Source of the DNA: Streptomyces sp. ISL-12
GTDB taxonomy: Bacteria; Actinomycetota; Actinomycetes; Streptomycetales; Streptomycetaceae
Assembly: GCF_018614415.1 (NCBI RefSeq)
Contig: NZ_JAGGOO010000071.1
Span: 40,202-104,201 of the forward strand
Reading direction: 5' to 3'
DNA length: 64,000 bases
A program made the translations under genes and the position numbers. The notes below the pieces were generated by a model. The model was given only the letters and a program-made list of their open reading frames with translations. It was not told the DNA's origin and did not search any database. Shown here in pieces: positions 31,074 to 39,199 of the stretch (position 1 is the first letter of the stretch; each line of letters begins with the position of its first letter).

Positions 31074-31177
31074 GTCCGGAACGCTATGAGCGCGGGGCGG
31101 TGCGGGACGTCCCCCCGGGGTGGACAGCGCGTGTAGCTCCCTCGGGTGACACCGGCGCCTCTGCCCCCGAACCCCGT

Positions 31178-31858
31178 TCAGTCGTCGGCGGACACCAGCC
31201 CCACCCGGTGCGCGAGCACCACCGCCTGGACCCGGTCCCGCAGATCGAGCTTGGTCAGGATGCGGGAGACGTACGTCTTCACCGTCTCGCGGCTGAGCAC
31301 CATCCGGTCGGCGATCTCCGTGTTCGACAGCCCCTCGGCGATCAGCCGCAGTACCTCGGTCTCGCGCGGAGCGAGCGCCGCCACCTCCTCCGGCAGGGCC
31401 GCCTGACGGCGTCCGCCGGCCGGGCGGATGCGGTCGGCGAAGCGGCCCACGAGGTGCCGGGTGACGGCGGGCGCCAGCAGCGACTCGCCGGCGGCGACGG
31501 TCCGGATGCCGTCGATCAGTTCGCGCGGCGGCGCGTTCTTCAGCAGGAACCCGCTGGCGCCGGCCCGCAGTGCCTCGTACACGTACTCGTCGAGGTTGAA
31601 GGTGGTCACGACCAGGACCTTCACGGGGTCGGTGACCTCGGGCCCGGCCAGCAGCCGGGTCGCCTCGATGCCGTCGAGGACGGGCAGCCGGATGTCCATC
31701 ACCACCACGTCCGGCCGCAGCCGCCGCGCTTCCTCGACGCCCGACCGGCCGTCGGCGGCCTCGCCCACGACCTCCAGGTCCGGCTGGGCGGAGAAGATCA
31801 TCGCGTAGCCGGCCCGCACCAGCTCCTGGTCCTCGCAGATCATTACCCGCAGGGTCAT
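31178..31858 (-). CDS. NarL/FixJ-family response regulator
   Basis: A 226-residue response regulator. The receiver domain has the acidic ED at 9-10, phosphorylation site D55 in VVVMDIRLP, the T in VVTTFN and K in FLLKNAPP. A LuxR-type HTH follows at about 160-220 (LAPRETEVLRLIAEGLSNTEIADRM). It is coupled to the sensor kinase gene by an ATGA overlap (31855-31858), forming a two-component system. The output genes are unknown; the CPBP protease just downstream on the same strand is a candidate. Confidence 0.93.
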   Translation of the reverse strand: MTLRVMICEDQELVRAGYAMIFSAQPDLEVVGEAADGRSGVEEARRLRPDVVVMDIRLPVLDGIEATRLLAGPEVTDPVKVLVVTTFNLDEYVYEALRAGASGFLLKNAPPRELIDGIRTVAAGESLLAPAVTRHLVGRFADRIRPAGGRRQAALPEEVAALAPRETEVLRLIAEGLSNTEIADRMVLSRETVKTYVSRILTKLDLRDRVQAVVLAHRVGLVSADD

Positions 31859-33081
31859 GCCGCCTCCGTCAGTGGTATCCGGGCGTGGACGCCGAACCCG
31901 CCGTCCGGCCGCGGTCCGGCCTCCAGTTCGCCGCCGCACACGCTCACCCGCTCGCGCAGCCCGATCAGTCCGTGCCCGCCGCCCCGGCCGAGCGGCCGGG
32001 GTCCCGCGGAGCCCACCGGAACCGCGGCCTCCGTCGCCTCGGTGACCACCTCGACCTCCAGCCGCTCGGCCCCGTACGCCACCCGCACCCGCGTGGGCCG
32101 CCCCGGGGCGTGCTTGAGCGCGTTGGTCAGCGCCTCCTGCACCACCCGGTAGGCGGCCAGTTCCACCGCCGACGCCATCGGCCGCCGTTCGCCGCTCTCG
32201 GCCAGTTCCACGGGCTGGCCCGCCGCCCGGGTCTGCGCCACCAGGTCCGCCAGGCTGCCCGGCGCGGGTGCGGCGGGCGCCCCGTGGTCCGGTGGCCCGT
32301 CGGCCGCCTTGAGGACGCCCAGCAGGTACTGGAGGTCGGTCAGCGCGTGCCGGCCCGCGTCGCTGATCGCGCCGAGCCCGGTGGCGACCTTGTCCGGGGC
32401 GGCGTCGAGCATGTACTGCGCGGCGTCGGCCTGCACCACCATCGCGGTGACGTGGTGGGTGACGACGTCGTGCAACTCCCGGGCGATCCCGGCCCGTTCG
32501 CGGACGACGGCGGCCTCGGCCGCGAGCCGTCGCCGGTCCGCCTCGGCGGCCCGGCGGGCCCGTACGGTGCGGCCCGCGCCCCAGAACGCGGCCAGCACCA
32601 GGTACATCAGCGTGTACACGGCGCCGTCGTGCGGGGCGCCCCGGGCGTGCAGCCCGAGCGCGAACGCCACGTACAGCGCGGTGCCCGCCCCCGGCAGCAC
32701 CCGGTCCGCCGTACGGCCGCCGTGGGCGCCAGCGGCGTACAGGGCGGCGTACAGCCCGACGCTCGCGAACACCGGCGGGTAGGCAATCAGTTCGCGCACC
32801 CCGAACGCGAGCGCCACCAGCACCAGGCAGGCCCCGGGCCACCGCCGCCGCACCGCCAGCGGCAGCCACAGCGCCGCGGTGAGCAGCACGCCGGGCAGGT
32901 CGTACGGCCGCTGCGGCAGGTCCCCGAACTGGGCGCCGATCGACGCCGTCACCGGCGCGAACACCACGGGCGCGAGCAGTACGGTGCCCACCGCGTCCCG
33001 GGTCACGACGCCGAGCGCGTTCCAGCGGGCCGCGGCGTCCCGCCCGCTTCTGACCCATGCCGCCACAGTCGCTTCCGCCAC
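31855..33081 (-). CDS. Sensor histidine kinase (NarL-type partner)
   Basis: A 408-residue membrane kinase. Four to five hydrophobic segments lie in residues 25-170, with very short loops, so it probably senses within or near the membrane. The dimerisation/phosphoacceptor motif is ARELHDVVTHHVTAMV with H204, the HisKA_3 type that pairs with NarL regulators. The ATP-binding part has VVQEALTNALKHAP and GGGHGLIGLRERV. The GTG at 33081 is the start. Its stop overlaps the ATG of the response regulator. The signal is not known. Confidence 0.92.
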   Translation of the reverse strand: MAEATVAAWVRSGRDAAARWNALGVVTRDAVGTVLLAPVVFAPVTASIGAQFGDLPQRPYDLPGVLLTAALWLPLAVRRRWPGACLVLVALAFGVRELIAYPPVFASVGLYAALYAAGAHGGRTADRVLPGAGTALYVAFALGLHARGAPHDGAVYTLMYLVLAAFWGAGRTVRARRAAEADRRRLAAEAAVVRERAGIARELHDVVTHHVTAMVVQADAAQYMLDAAPDKVATGLGAISDAGRHALTDLQYLLGVLKAADGPPDHGAPAAPAPGSLADLVAQTRAAGQPVELAESGERRPMASAVELAAYRVVQEALTNALKHAPGRPTRVRVAYGAERLEVEVVTEATEAAVPVGSAGPRPLGRGGGHGLIGLRERVSVCGGELEAGPRPDGGFGVHARIPLTEAA

Positions 33082-33119
33082 GGACGGGAGCCTAGTACCG
33101 AGTTGACGTGCCGTGCCGG

Positions 33120-33770
33120 TCAGGCACTGGCCAGCGACAGCTTCACCGCGAACCCCAGGAACAGCGCACCGGCCGCCGACGTGGCCGTCGCCGACAGGCG
33201 CCTGCGGCGGCGGAAGGCGGCGGCGAGCCGGGTCCCGCTGAATATCAGGGCGCTCAGGTACAGGAAGCTGAACAACTGGGCGAAGGCGCCGAGGACGACG
33301 AACGAGAGGGCGGGGTAGGCGTACCCCGGGTCGACGAACTGCACGAAGAAGGCGATGAAGAACAGGATCGCCTTCGGGTTGACCAGGCTGGCGACCAGGG
33401 CCCGGCGGAACGGCCGCTCGTCACCGGCGGGCGCGTCCGGCGCCTGCGCCGCGGTCCGCTCGCGCCGCGTCCGCCACATCGCCCAGGCCGCCCGCAGCAT
33501 CCCGACGGCGAGCCAGGTCAGATACCCGGCACCGGCGTACTTCACTATCGCGAACAGTACGGCGTTGCCCTGGAGCAGGGAGGCGACCCCGGCGGCGGAG
33601 AGGGTCATCAGCACGGCGTCCCCGCACCAGACCCCGGCGGCGGCCCGGTACCCGGCGCGCACACCGCGGCGGGCGGCGACGGAGAGCACGTAGAGGGAGT
33701 TGGGCCCGGGCAGCAGGATGATGAGGACGAGGCCCGCGAGGTAGGTGGGCAGATCGATGACGCCGAACAT
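33120..33770 (-). CDS. LysE family translocator
   Basis: A 216-residue membrane exporter of the LysE/RhtB family with six hydrophobic segments. The family motif is LPGPNSLYVLSVAARRGVRAG at the first segment, followed by CGDAVLMTLSAAG, and VNPKAILFFIAFFVQFVDP. It exports amino acids or analogues such as homoserine or leucine; the actual substrate is open. It stands alone, 38 bp beyond the sensor kinase start on the same strand, with no clear shared promoter. The ATG at 33770 begins the family-standard N-terminus. Confidence 0.9.
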   Translation of the reverse strand: MFGVIDLPTYLAGLVLIILLPGPNSLYVLSVAARRGVRAGYRAAAGVWCGDAVLMTLSAAGVASLLQGNAVLFAIVKYAGAGYLTWLAVGMLRAAWAMWRTRRERTAAQAPDAPAGDERPFRRALVASLVNPKAILFFIAFFVQFVDPGYAYPALSFVVLGAFAQLFSFLYLSALIFSGTRLAAAFRRRRRLSATATSAAGALFLGFAVKLSLASA

Positions 33771-33958
33771 GGGAGGAGTGTCGCACGGGGGTACGACAAC
33801 GCGCGGCGCCGTTTCAGCCGTCGAAAACGGTGACGCCCGCGCGGGGCCGGCCGGCGGCCTCGCCCAGGACCGTCTCCCGCTCCGGTACGGCCATGGTGTC
33901 CTCCTCCCGTCCAGGTATCGGAGCCGCTCCGGGCGGGGAGACATCCGGGGTGACGTCG

Positions 33959-34855
33959 ATGCGTGGGGCGCGTACGGGGACGGGGTTGGCCGCGCTGCTG
34001 GCGCTGGCCGTCGGGGGTGTCGGCGGCTGCACGGTGCAGCCGGTCGACGGTGACGGGAAGGGCCGCTCGCCGGTGCACATCGAGCTGCCGGGCAGCGGCG
34101 GCCCGGCGGCCACGGCACCCGCCGCTCCCGTGACCCCCACGGCTCCCAGGGCCCCCGCAGCTCCCACGGCCCCCACGGCCCCCACGCGGCGGAGCAGCGA
34201 CCCGCCGCCCCCGGTCGTGCCCGCCCCCGTGCTCTGGGGACCCGGCGCCACCGGCCGGGACGTCCGCGAGGTCCAGGCCCGGCTGCGCCAGATCGGCTGG
34301 CTGTACGACGGGCCGACCGGCGCCTACGACGAGTTGACGGAGAAGACGGTCCGCGGCTTCCAGCGCAAGCGCGGACTGCCGGTGACGGGCCGGACGGACA
34401 CGGTCACCTGGGAACGGCTGCGCGGCATGACCCGCGAGCCGGGCCACTGGGACCTGTACCTGATGGGCGGCCAGCCCGCCGCCGCACCCGACCCGCGCTG
34501 CCTGACCGGCCGGGTGCTGTGCGTCAGCAAGGAGAGCCGGACGCTGCGCTGGATGATCGACGGCCGGACCGTGTCGACGATGGCGGTCCGCTTCGGCTCC
34601 CGGGGCACCCCGACCCGGGAGGGCGTGTTCTCGGTCTACTGGAAGTCCCGCAACCACTGGTCGACGCTGTACGACTCGTCCATGCCGTACGCGATGTTCT
34701 TCAGCGGCGGCCAGGCCGTGCACTACTCCTCCGACTTCGCGGCCCGCGGCTACGCCGGTGCCTCGCACGGGTGCGTCAACGTCCGGGACGAGGCGGCGAT
34801 CAAGCAGCTGTACGCGGAGGTCCGCGACGGCGACAAGGTCGTCGTGTACCGCTGA
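33959..34855 (+). CDS. L,D-transpeptidase lipoprotein with peptidoglycan-binding domain
   Basis: A 298-residue cell-wall enzyme. The signal peptide ends in VGGC with Cys24. A Pro/Ala/Thr linker (built of repeated TAP and AAP units) is followed by a PG_binding_1 domain at about 90-150 (GRDVREVQARLRQIGW, GAYDELTEKTVRGFQ). The YkuD catalytic domain follows, with HYSSDFAARGYAGASHGCVNV holding the active-site Cys. It would form 3-3 cross-links or anchor proteins in peptidoglycan outside the membrane. A GTG at 33950 with GGGGAG upstream is an equally good start. The gene stands between a LysE gene and a convergent sigma factor locus. Confidence 0.92.
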   Translation: MRGARTGTGLAALLALAVGGVGGCTVQPVDGDGKGRSPVHIELPGSGGPAATAPAAPVTPTAPRAPAAPTAPTAPTRRSSDPPPPVVPAPVLWGPGATGRDVREVQARLRQIGWLYDGPTGAYDELTEKTVRGFQRKRGLPVTGRTDTVTWERLRGMTREPGHWDLYLMGGQPAAAPDPRCLTGRVLCVSKESRTLRWMIDGRTVSTMAVRFGSRGTPTREGVFSVYWKSRNHWSTLYDSSMPYAMFFSGGQAVHYSSDFAARGYAGASHGCVNVRDEAAIKQLYAEVRDGDKVVVYR

Positions 34856-34870
34856 GGCGAAGTGAGGGGG

Positions 34871-34907
34871 GCGCGGACGGGACCGGGGGAACGAGTCCCG
34901 TCCGCGC
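34871..34907. terminator. Terminator after L,D-transpeptidase
   Basis: GCGCGGACGGGAC (34871-34883) and GTCCCGTCCGCGC (34895-34907) form a perfect 13-bp stem with an 11-nt loop. It lies 15 bp after the stop and faces the convergent gene ending at 35005. No T-tract follows. Confidence 0.75.
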
Positions 34908-35004
34908 GGGTGCACGAGCCGCGGGTACGGGGGGAACCCCGGCTCTGTGCGGAAGCCGATGACCAGTCGGCTCACTTCCTACTGCGTCGGGGCGTCCGAA
35001 AGTG

Positions 35005-36237
35005 TCACACCGGCGCCGTGACGGCGTCCGTGACCTGGGCGGACTCCCGGCCCGAGCCCGTCGCCGGGTGCGCGACGGGGTCCGGACGGGACGCGGACCG
35101 CCGGGCGTCCGCGCGGTGGCCGAAGCGGCCGTCGCCCGCCCGGTCGCCCCGGTTCTTCCTCCGGTCGGCCCCGTCCGTGTCGCAGTCCTCGCCGGGGCCG
35201 GGGCGAGTTCCGGTGTCGTTGCCGGTGTCGTTGCCGGTGTCGGTGTCGTCGCCGATCAGGACGTTGGCGTTCCGCGTCGGCCGGGGGTCCCCGCCGTGCG
35301 CGCGGTCGTCCCTGTCCTCGTCGTCGCCGTCGTCGCCCTTCCCGGTCTTCTCCCCGACGCCGTCCTCGACGCCGTTCCCGACGCCGTCCCCGATGTCCGC
35401 CTTCTCCCCGGGCTTCTCCCCGGAGCCCGCGAGGAGCTTCGCGCAGTAGGCCCGGACCCGGGCGGACCCCCCGGCCGCCTCCGTCAGGGCCCGTCGGCGG
35501 GTGCGGTCGAGCTGCTGGCCCGTGCGCAGGTCGCGGCAGGACCCGGCGAGGCCCTCGCGCACCGCGGTGCCGTCGTCCGCCGGGTCGTCGGCGCCGGACG
35601 ACCCGAGGTCCGTGTCCGTACCCGCGTCCCCGCCCGTACCCGTGCCGGGGTCCTGCCCCGTGGCGGCGCCGTCCTCCCGCGCCGAGGGATCCTCCCCGGT
35701 CGGGGCGGTGGCGGAGCCGTCGGTGTCCTCGCGCCGCGGGACGTCGGGCGGGGAGGGCGACATCAGCGGGCGGTCGGGGGTGACCGCGGCGGAGGCGGAG
35801 GAGGCGGGCTCGGGGTCGCCGCCGAACGGGACCAGCGCTCCGGTTCCGGCCGCCACCGCGACCCCGCCGACCGCGCCGACGGCCAGCATCGCGGCCAGGC
35901 CCAGCCGCAGCGGGCGGGGCCGGCGCGCGCGCCGGGCGTCGCTGTCCCGGCCGCCGATGCGCACCAGCGGGACGCCGGACGTGTCCCGGCCGCCGGTCGG
36001 GGCCGGCGCTCCCGCCGCACCCGCCCGTTCGGCGTGCGCGGCGCGGAAGGCGGCCAGCGCGGCGGCCTCGCCGGGGAGTTCCTCGCCGGCCGGCGGGGCA
36101 GAGGCGGCCAGCGTGGCGAGGGAGGCGGCGAGCCGTTCGGCACGTGCCCGGGCCGGCGGGTCGCCGGTCGGCGGGTCTCCGCGCAGCACCCGCTCCGCTG
36201 TTTCGCGGTCCAGCCACCCGCCCTGCTTGTCGGCCAT
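35005..36237 (-). CDS. Membrane protein linked to an ECF sigma factor, with low-complexity Asp/Gly region
   Basis: A 410-residue protein with one transmembrane segment (about 111-134, RLGLAAMLAVGAVGGVAVAAG). The N-terminus is cytosolic (GWLDRETAERVLRG) and would hold the sigma-binding part; no HxxxCxxC zinc motif is present. The outer part is a long Pro/Asp/Gly/Thr-rich linker, a small Cys-containing patch (GSCRDLRTGQQ, RVRAYCAKLLAG), and a low-complexity tail of D, G, N and T. Its start overlaps the stop of the ECF sigma gene by one base (TGATG), so the two are co-translated. A role as anti-sigma factor or signal receiver is likely from position, not from sequence. Confidence 0.7.
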   Translation of the reverse strand: MADKQGGWLDRETAERVLRGDPPTGDPPARARAERLAASLATLAASAPPAGEELPGEAAALAAFRAAHAERAGAAGAPAPTGGRDTSGVPLVRIGGRDSDARRARRPRPLRLGLAAMLAVGAVGGVAVAAGTGALVPFGGDPEPASSASAAVTPDRPLMSPSPPDVPRREDTDGSATAPTGEDPSAREDGAATGQDPGTGTGGDAGTDTDLGSSGADDPADDGTAVREGLAGSCRDLRTGQQLDRTRRRALTEAAGGSARVRAYCAKLLAGSGEKPGEKADIGDGVGNGVEDGVGEKTGKGDDGDDEDRDDRAHGGDPRPTRNANVLIGDDTDTGNDTGNDTGTRPGPGEDCDTDGADRRKNRGDRAGDGRFGHRADARRSASRPDPVAHPATGSGRESAQVTDAVTAPV

Positions 36238-36899
36238 CACATGTCCTTCTGCGTCCGCGCGCCGCTTTGCGTCACAGTCGCGGACGTCACCGCACGGCCG
36301 CGCGGTTCTCGCTGCGTCGGCAGCGCGCGGAGCCCGGCGTCCGATTCCGGATCGTCGCCGAGCAGTTCGGCCAGCCGCTTCAGGCCGCGGTGCGCGGCGG
36401 TACGGACGGCCCCCGGGCGTTTGCCCAGCGTCTTCGCGGCCGTCTTGGCGTCCAGGCCCACCACGACCCGCAGGACGACGGCCTCGGCCTGGTCCTGGGG
36501 CAGCGCGGCGATCAGGGAGAGGGTGGTGCCGGTGGTGAGCGCCTCGATGGCCTCGCCGGCGGTGTCCGACGGGGCGGCCCGGCCGGTCAGCTCCGTCTCG
36601 TCGCCGCCGATCAGGGGGCGGCGCCCGCGCATCCGGACGTGGTCCAGGGCGCGGTTGCGGGCGATCGTGGCGGCCCAGCCGCGGAACCGGTCCGCGTCGC
36701 CGGCGAACCGGTGCAGGTCGCGGGCTATCTGCAGCCACGCCTCGGAGGCCACGTCCTCGGCGTCGGATTCGCCGACGAGTGTGCGGACGTAGCCGAGCAG
36801 CCGTGGGTGCACCGCGCGGTACACGGTCCGGAACGCGGTCTCGTCCCCGTCCTGTGCCGCGTGTACGGCGGCGGTCAGCTCCGCGTCGTCCCCCAGCAC
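36237..36899 (-). CDS. ECF-family RNA polymerase sigma factor
   Basis: A 220-residue sigma-70-type ECF factor. Region 2 is at about 25-92 (ETAFRTVYRAVHPRLLGYVRTLVGESDAEDVASEAWLQI, then RFRGWAATIARNRALDH). Region 4 is at about 125-178 (SLIAALPQDQAEAVVLRVVVGLDAKTAAKTLGKRPGAVRTAAHRGLKRL). The start is uncertain. The GTG at 36899 has GAGAGG eight bases upstream and places region 2 normally. The open frame goes on to 37088 and an ATG at 37031 is possible. It is co-translated with the membrane protein, which is its probable regulator. Target promoters are unknown. Confidence 0.85.
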   Translation of the reverse strand: MLGDDAELTAAVHAAQDGDETAFRTVYRAVHPRLLGYVRTLVGESDAEDVASEAWLQIARDLHRFAGDADRFRGWAATIARNRALDHVRMRGRRPLIGGDETELTGRAAPSDTAGEAIEALTTGTTLSLIAALPQDQAEAVVLRVVVGLDAKTAAKTLGKRPGAVRTAAHRGLKRLAELLGDDPESDAGLRALPTQREPRGRAVTSATVTQSGARTQKDM

Positions 36900-37238
36900 C
36901 GCGCGCGCCTCTCTTTGCGCCTGACTCTCCGTGGGTGGTTGCGGTGGTCCACCGCAGCTCGGGACGGGGGCACCGCCCTCCGCACTCCGGCGCGAAAGGC
37001 ACGTTACGTCGTGGAACCGGTCCCCGTCCATGCCCGGAGGACAGGCCGTACAAGACGCAACTAAGCCGTGACACGCGGGGTGTGACACAAATCGCGGGCC
37101 CGGCGCAGTAGGAAGTACGGGCCGCCGCGCGGCCCGTGCCGCGCGACGGCCGGGGCCTCTCCTGTGGGGGGTGGCGGCTCCGGCCGTCTGCGCGGTGCCG
37201 GCCGTCTCCTCGGAGACCTGCCGGAGGGAAGCCGCGGA
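36900..37238. other. 339-bp gap holding the sigma factor promoter
   Basis: This gap is between the sigma gene start and the stop of the inositol-operon isomerase gene, both on the minus strand. It must hold the sigma promoter. Two direct copies of GTGACAC lie at 37068-37074 and 37082-37088, just upstream of the open frame. No intact gene with coding character is seen, apart from a possible longer N-terminus of the sigma factor. Confidence 0.5.
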
Positions 37239-38105
37239 TCAGGCGGCCAGTTCCTTGCGGATGCGGTCCAGCATGAAGGACGACGACTCCCGGGCCCGTT
37301 CCTCCCAGGCGAAGACGCAGGCCGTCGCGACGCCGTCGAAGCGCAGGTCGCGCAGGGTGGTGAAGAAGGCGTCCCAGTCGACCTCGCCCTGGCCGATGTC
37401 CAGGTGCTGGTGGATGCGGGCCGGTGTGCCGGGCGGGTTGAGGATGTAGCGGAGCGCGGAGGAGCCCTTGTGGTCGAAGGTGTCGGCGATGTGCACGTGC
37501 TGGAGCTTGTCGCCGGCGTACCGCATCATCGCCGCGACGTCCGTCCTCGGGTCGGCGCCGGAGAGGTGGAAGGAGTGGGGGGCGCAGTACAGGTAGTTCA
37601 CCCAGGGCTTGTTCACGGCGCGGACGAGGTCGACGGCGGGGGCGTTCTCCTCACAGAAGTCGTCCGGGTGCGCCTCCAGGTTGAGGGCGATGCCCTCGCG
37701 TTCGAAGACGGGGAGCAGCTCCTCCATCGAGCGCCAGAACGCGGCCTCGCTCTCGGCGGCGCGGTCCGGGCGGCCGTTGAACTCGCTGTTCATCAGCGGG
37801 CAGCCGAGGTCGGCCGTGATCTGGATCATCCGCTTCCAGTAGCGGACGGCGGCCTGCCGTTCGGTCTCGTCGGGCGAGGACCACTTGTACAGCGGCAGTA
37901 CGGAGGAGAGCCGTACGCCGTGGGTGCGCAGCGCGGTCCTCAGCTCCGTCACGCGGTCGTCGTCGGCGCGCGGGTGCAGGAAGAACGGCATGAAGTCGTC
38001 GCGCGGCGACAGCTCGATGTACTCGTAGCCGAGTTCGGCGACCGTGCGGACCATGTCGTGCAGGGGCAGGGCCCGGAACATGTACGGGTCGATGGCGATC
38101 TTCAC
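37239..38105 (-). CDS. Sugar phosphate isomerase/epimerase (IolI/IolH-like)
   Basis: A 288-residue TIM-barrel protein of the xylose isomerase-like AP endonuclease 2 family. It has metal-ligand segments YEYIELSPRDDFMP, GCPLMNSEFNG, LNLEAHPDDF and LQHVHIADTF. In inositol clusters such proteins (IolI, IolH) isomerise inososes or act on related intermediates. The GTG at 38105 overlaps the stop of the inositol dehydrogenase gene by four bases, and it is the last gene of the operon. Whether it corresponds to IolI or IolH is not clear. Confidence 0.85.
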   Translation of the reverse strand: MKIAIDPYMFRALPLHDMVRTVAELGYEYIELSPRDDFMPFFLHPRADDDRVTELRTALRTHGVRLSSVLPLYKWSSPDETERQAAVRYWKRMIQITADLGCPLMNSEFNGRPDRAAESEAAFWRSMEELLPVFEREGIALNLEAHPDDFCEENAPAVDLVRAVNKPWVNYLYCAPHSFHLSGADPRTDVAAMMRYAGDKLQHVHIADTFDHKGSSALRYILNPPGTPARIHQHLDIGQGEVDWDAFFTTLRDLRFDGVATACVFAWEERARESSSFMLDRIRKELAA

Positions 38106-39118
38106 GCGGTGCCTCCGTAGAAGACGGGCCGGGGCTTGAGGGCGGTGGCGACGACCTGGCCCGTGTTCAGGGCTTCCACGGTCGCGGCGGTGATGGCGGT
38201 GGCTGCGTAGCCGTCCCACGCGGAGGGGCCGGTGGGCTCCTCGCCCGCGGCGACGCCCGCGATCCACTCGCGGAACTCGGTGTCGAAGGCGTCCTCGAAG
38301 CGGCCCGTCCAGTCGGTGAGGACCTGGGTGCTGTGCGACCCGGCGGTGCGCACCCCGGCCGCGGCCGGGTCGGGCAGCCGTACCAGGCCCTCCTCCCCCA
38401 CGGCCTCGCACTGGATGTCGTAGCCGTACTGGCAGTTGACGAAGACCTCCAGGTCGACGCGGACGCCCTTGGCGGTCTCGAAGAGCATGATCTGCGGGTC
38501 CTTGAGGTGCGGGAACCGCTTGCTGGTGGAGCGCGGGGTGACGACCTGCGCGGAGACGATCTCGTCGTCCAGCAGCCAGCGCAGTACGTCGATCTCGTGG
38601 ACGGCGGTGTCCAGCGCTGCCATGTCGGAGGTGTAGGTCTCCGGGACGGTCGGGTTGCGGTGGGCGCAGTGCACGACGAGCGGGGCGCCGATCCGGCCGG
38701 CGTCGATGACCTGCTTGAGCTGCCGGTAGCCACGGTCGTAGCGGCGCATGAAGCCGACCTGGACCAGGCGGCGGCCGTGCGCGGTCTCGGCCTCGGTGAT
38801 CCGCAGACAGTCCTCGGCCGTGGTCGCCAGCGGCTTCTCGCAGAAGACCGGCTTGCCTGCGGCGACGGTGTTCAGCACGTGCTCGGCGTGGGTGGGTCCC
38901 CAGGAGGTGACCAGTACGGCGTCGACGTCGTCGGACGCGATGAGCGCGGCCCCGTCCGGGTGGACCCGGGCGCCGGTCCGGGCCGCGGCCTCGGCGGCCC
39001 GGGCGGCGTCGATGTCGGTGACCGCGGTGACCCTGGCGCCGGTGACGACGTCGGTGAGGCGGCGTATGTGTTCCTGGCCGATCCAGCCGGCCCCGATGAC
39101 CCCTACGCGCACAGTCAT
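38102..39118 (-). CDS. iolG: Gfo/Idh/MocA-family inositol 2-dehydrogenase
   Basis: A 338-residue NAD-dependent oxidoreductase that would oxidise myo-inositol to scyllo-inosose (2-keto-myo-inositol), the entry step. The Rossmann motif VIGAGWIGQEH is at the N-terminus, the conserved EKPLA at 94-98, and AALDTAVHEIDVLRW holds the catalytic D-x3-H. It overlaps the isomerase gene (GTGA, 38102-38105). The family also acts on other sugars, but the operon context with iolB, iolC, iolD and iolE makes inositol the clear substrate. Confidence 0.9.
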   Translation of the reverse strand: MTVRVGVIGAGWIGQEHIRRLTDVVTGARVTAVTDIDAARAAEAAARTGARVHPDGAALIASDDVDAVLVTSWGPTHAEHVLNTVAAGKPVFCEKPLATTAEDCLRITEAETAHGRRLVQVGFMRRYDRGYRQLKQVIDAGRIGAPLVVHCAHRNPTVPETYTSDMAALDTAVHEIDVLRWLLDDEIVSAQVVTPRSTSKRFPHLKDPQIMLFETAKGVRVDLEVFVNCQYGYDIQCEAVGEEGLVRLPDPAAAGVRTAGSHSTQVLTDWTGRFEDAFDTEFREWIAGVAAGEEPTGPSAWDGYAATAITAATVEALNTGQVVATALKPRPVFYGGTA

Positions 39119-39199
39119 GGGGTGTCCTGCCTTTCTACGGTTCCCGGGCAGGCGGCGGCCCGGGGGCGGGAGGTGGGGAACGCGCGGCGGCGCGTGGGT

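Noticed and set aside
34120..34195. Short repeated CCCACGGC-type units, considered as a small repeat array
   Set aside because: They encode the Pro/Ala/Thr linker of the L,D-transpeptidase lipoprotein, so they are coding low complexity and not a CRISPR or mobile repeat.
35160..35440. GGTGTCGTTGCC-type repeats in the sigma-linked membrane protein
   Set aside because: They are codon-level repeats of the Asp/Gly/Asn/Thr-rich tail and have no spacer structure; not a CRISPR array.
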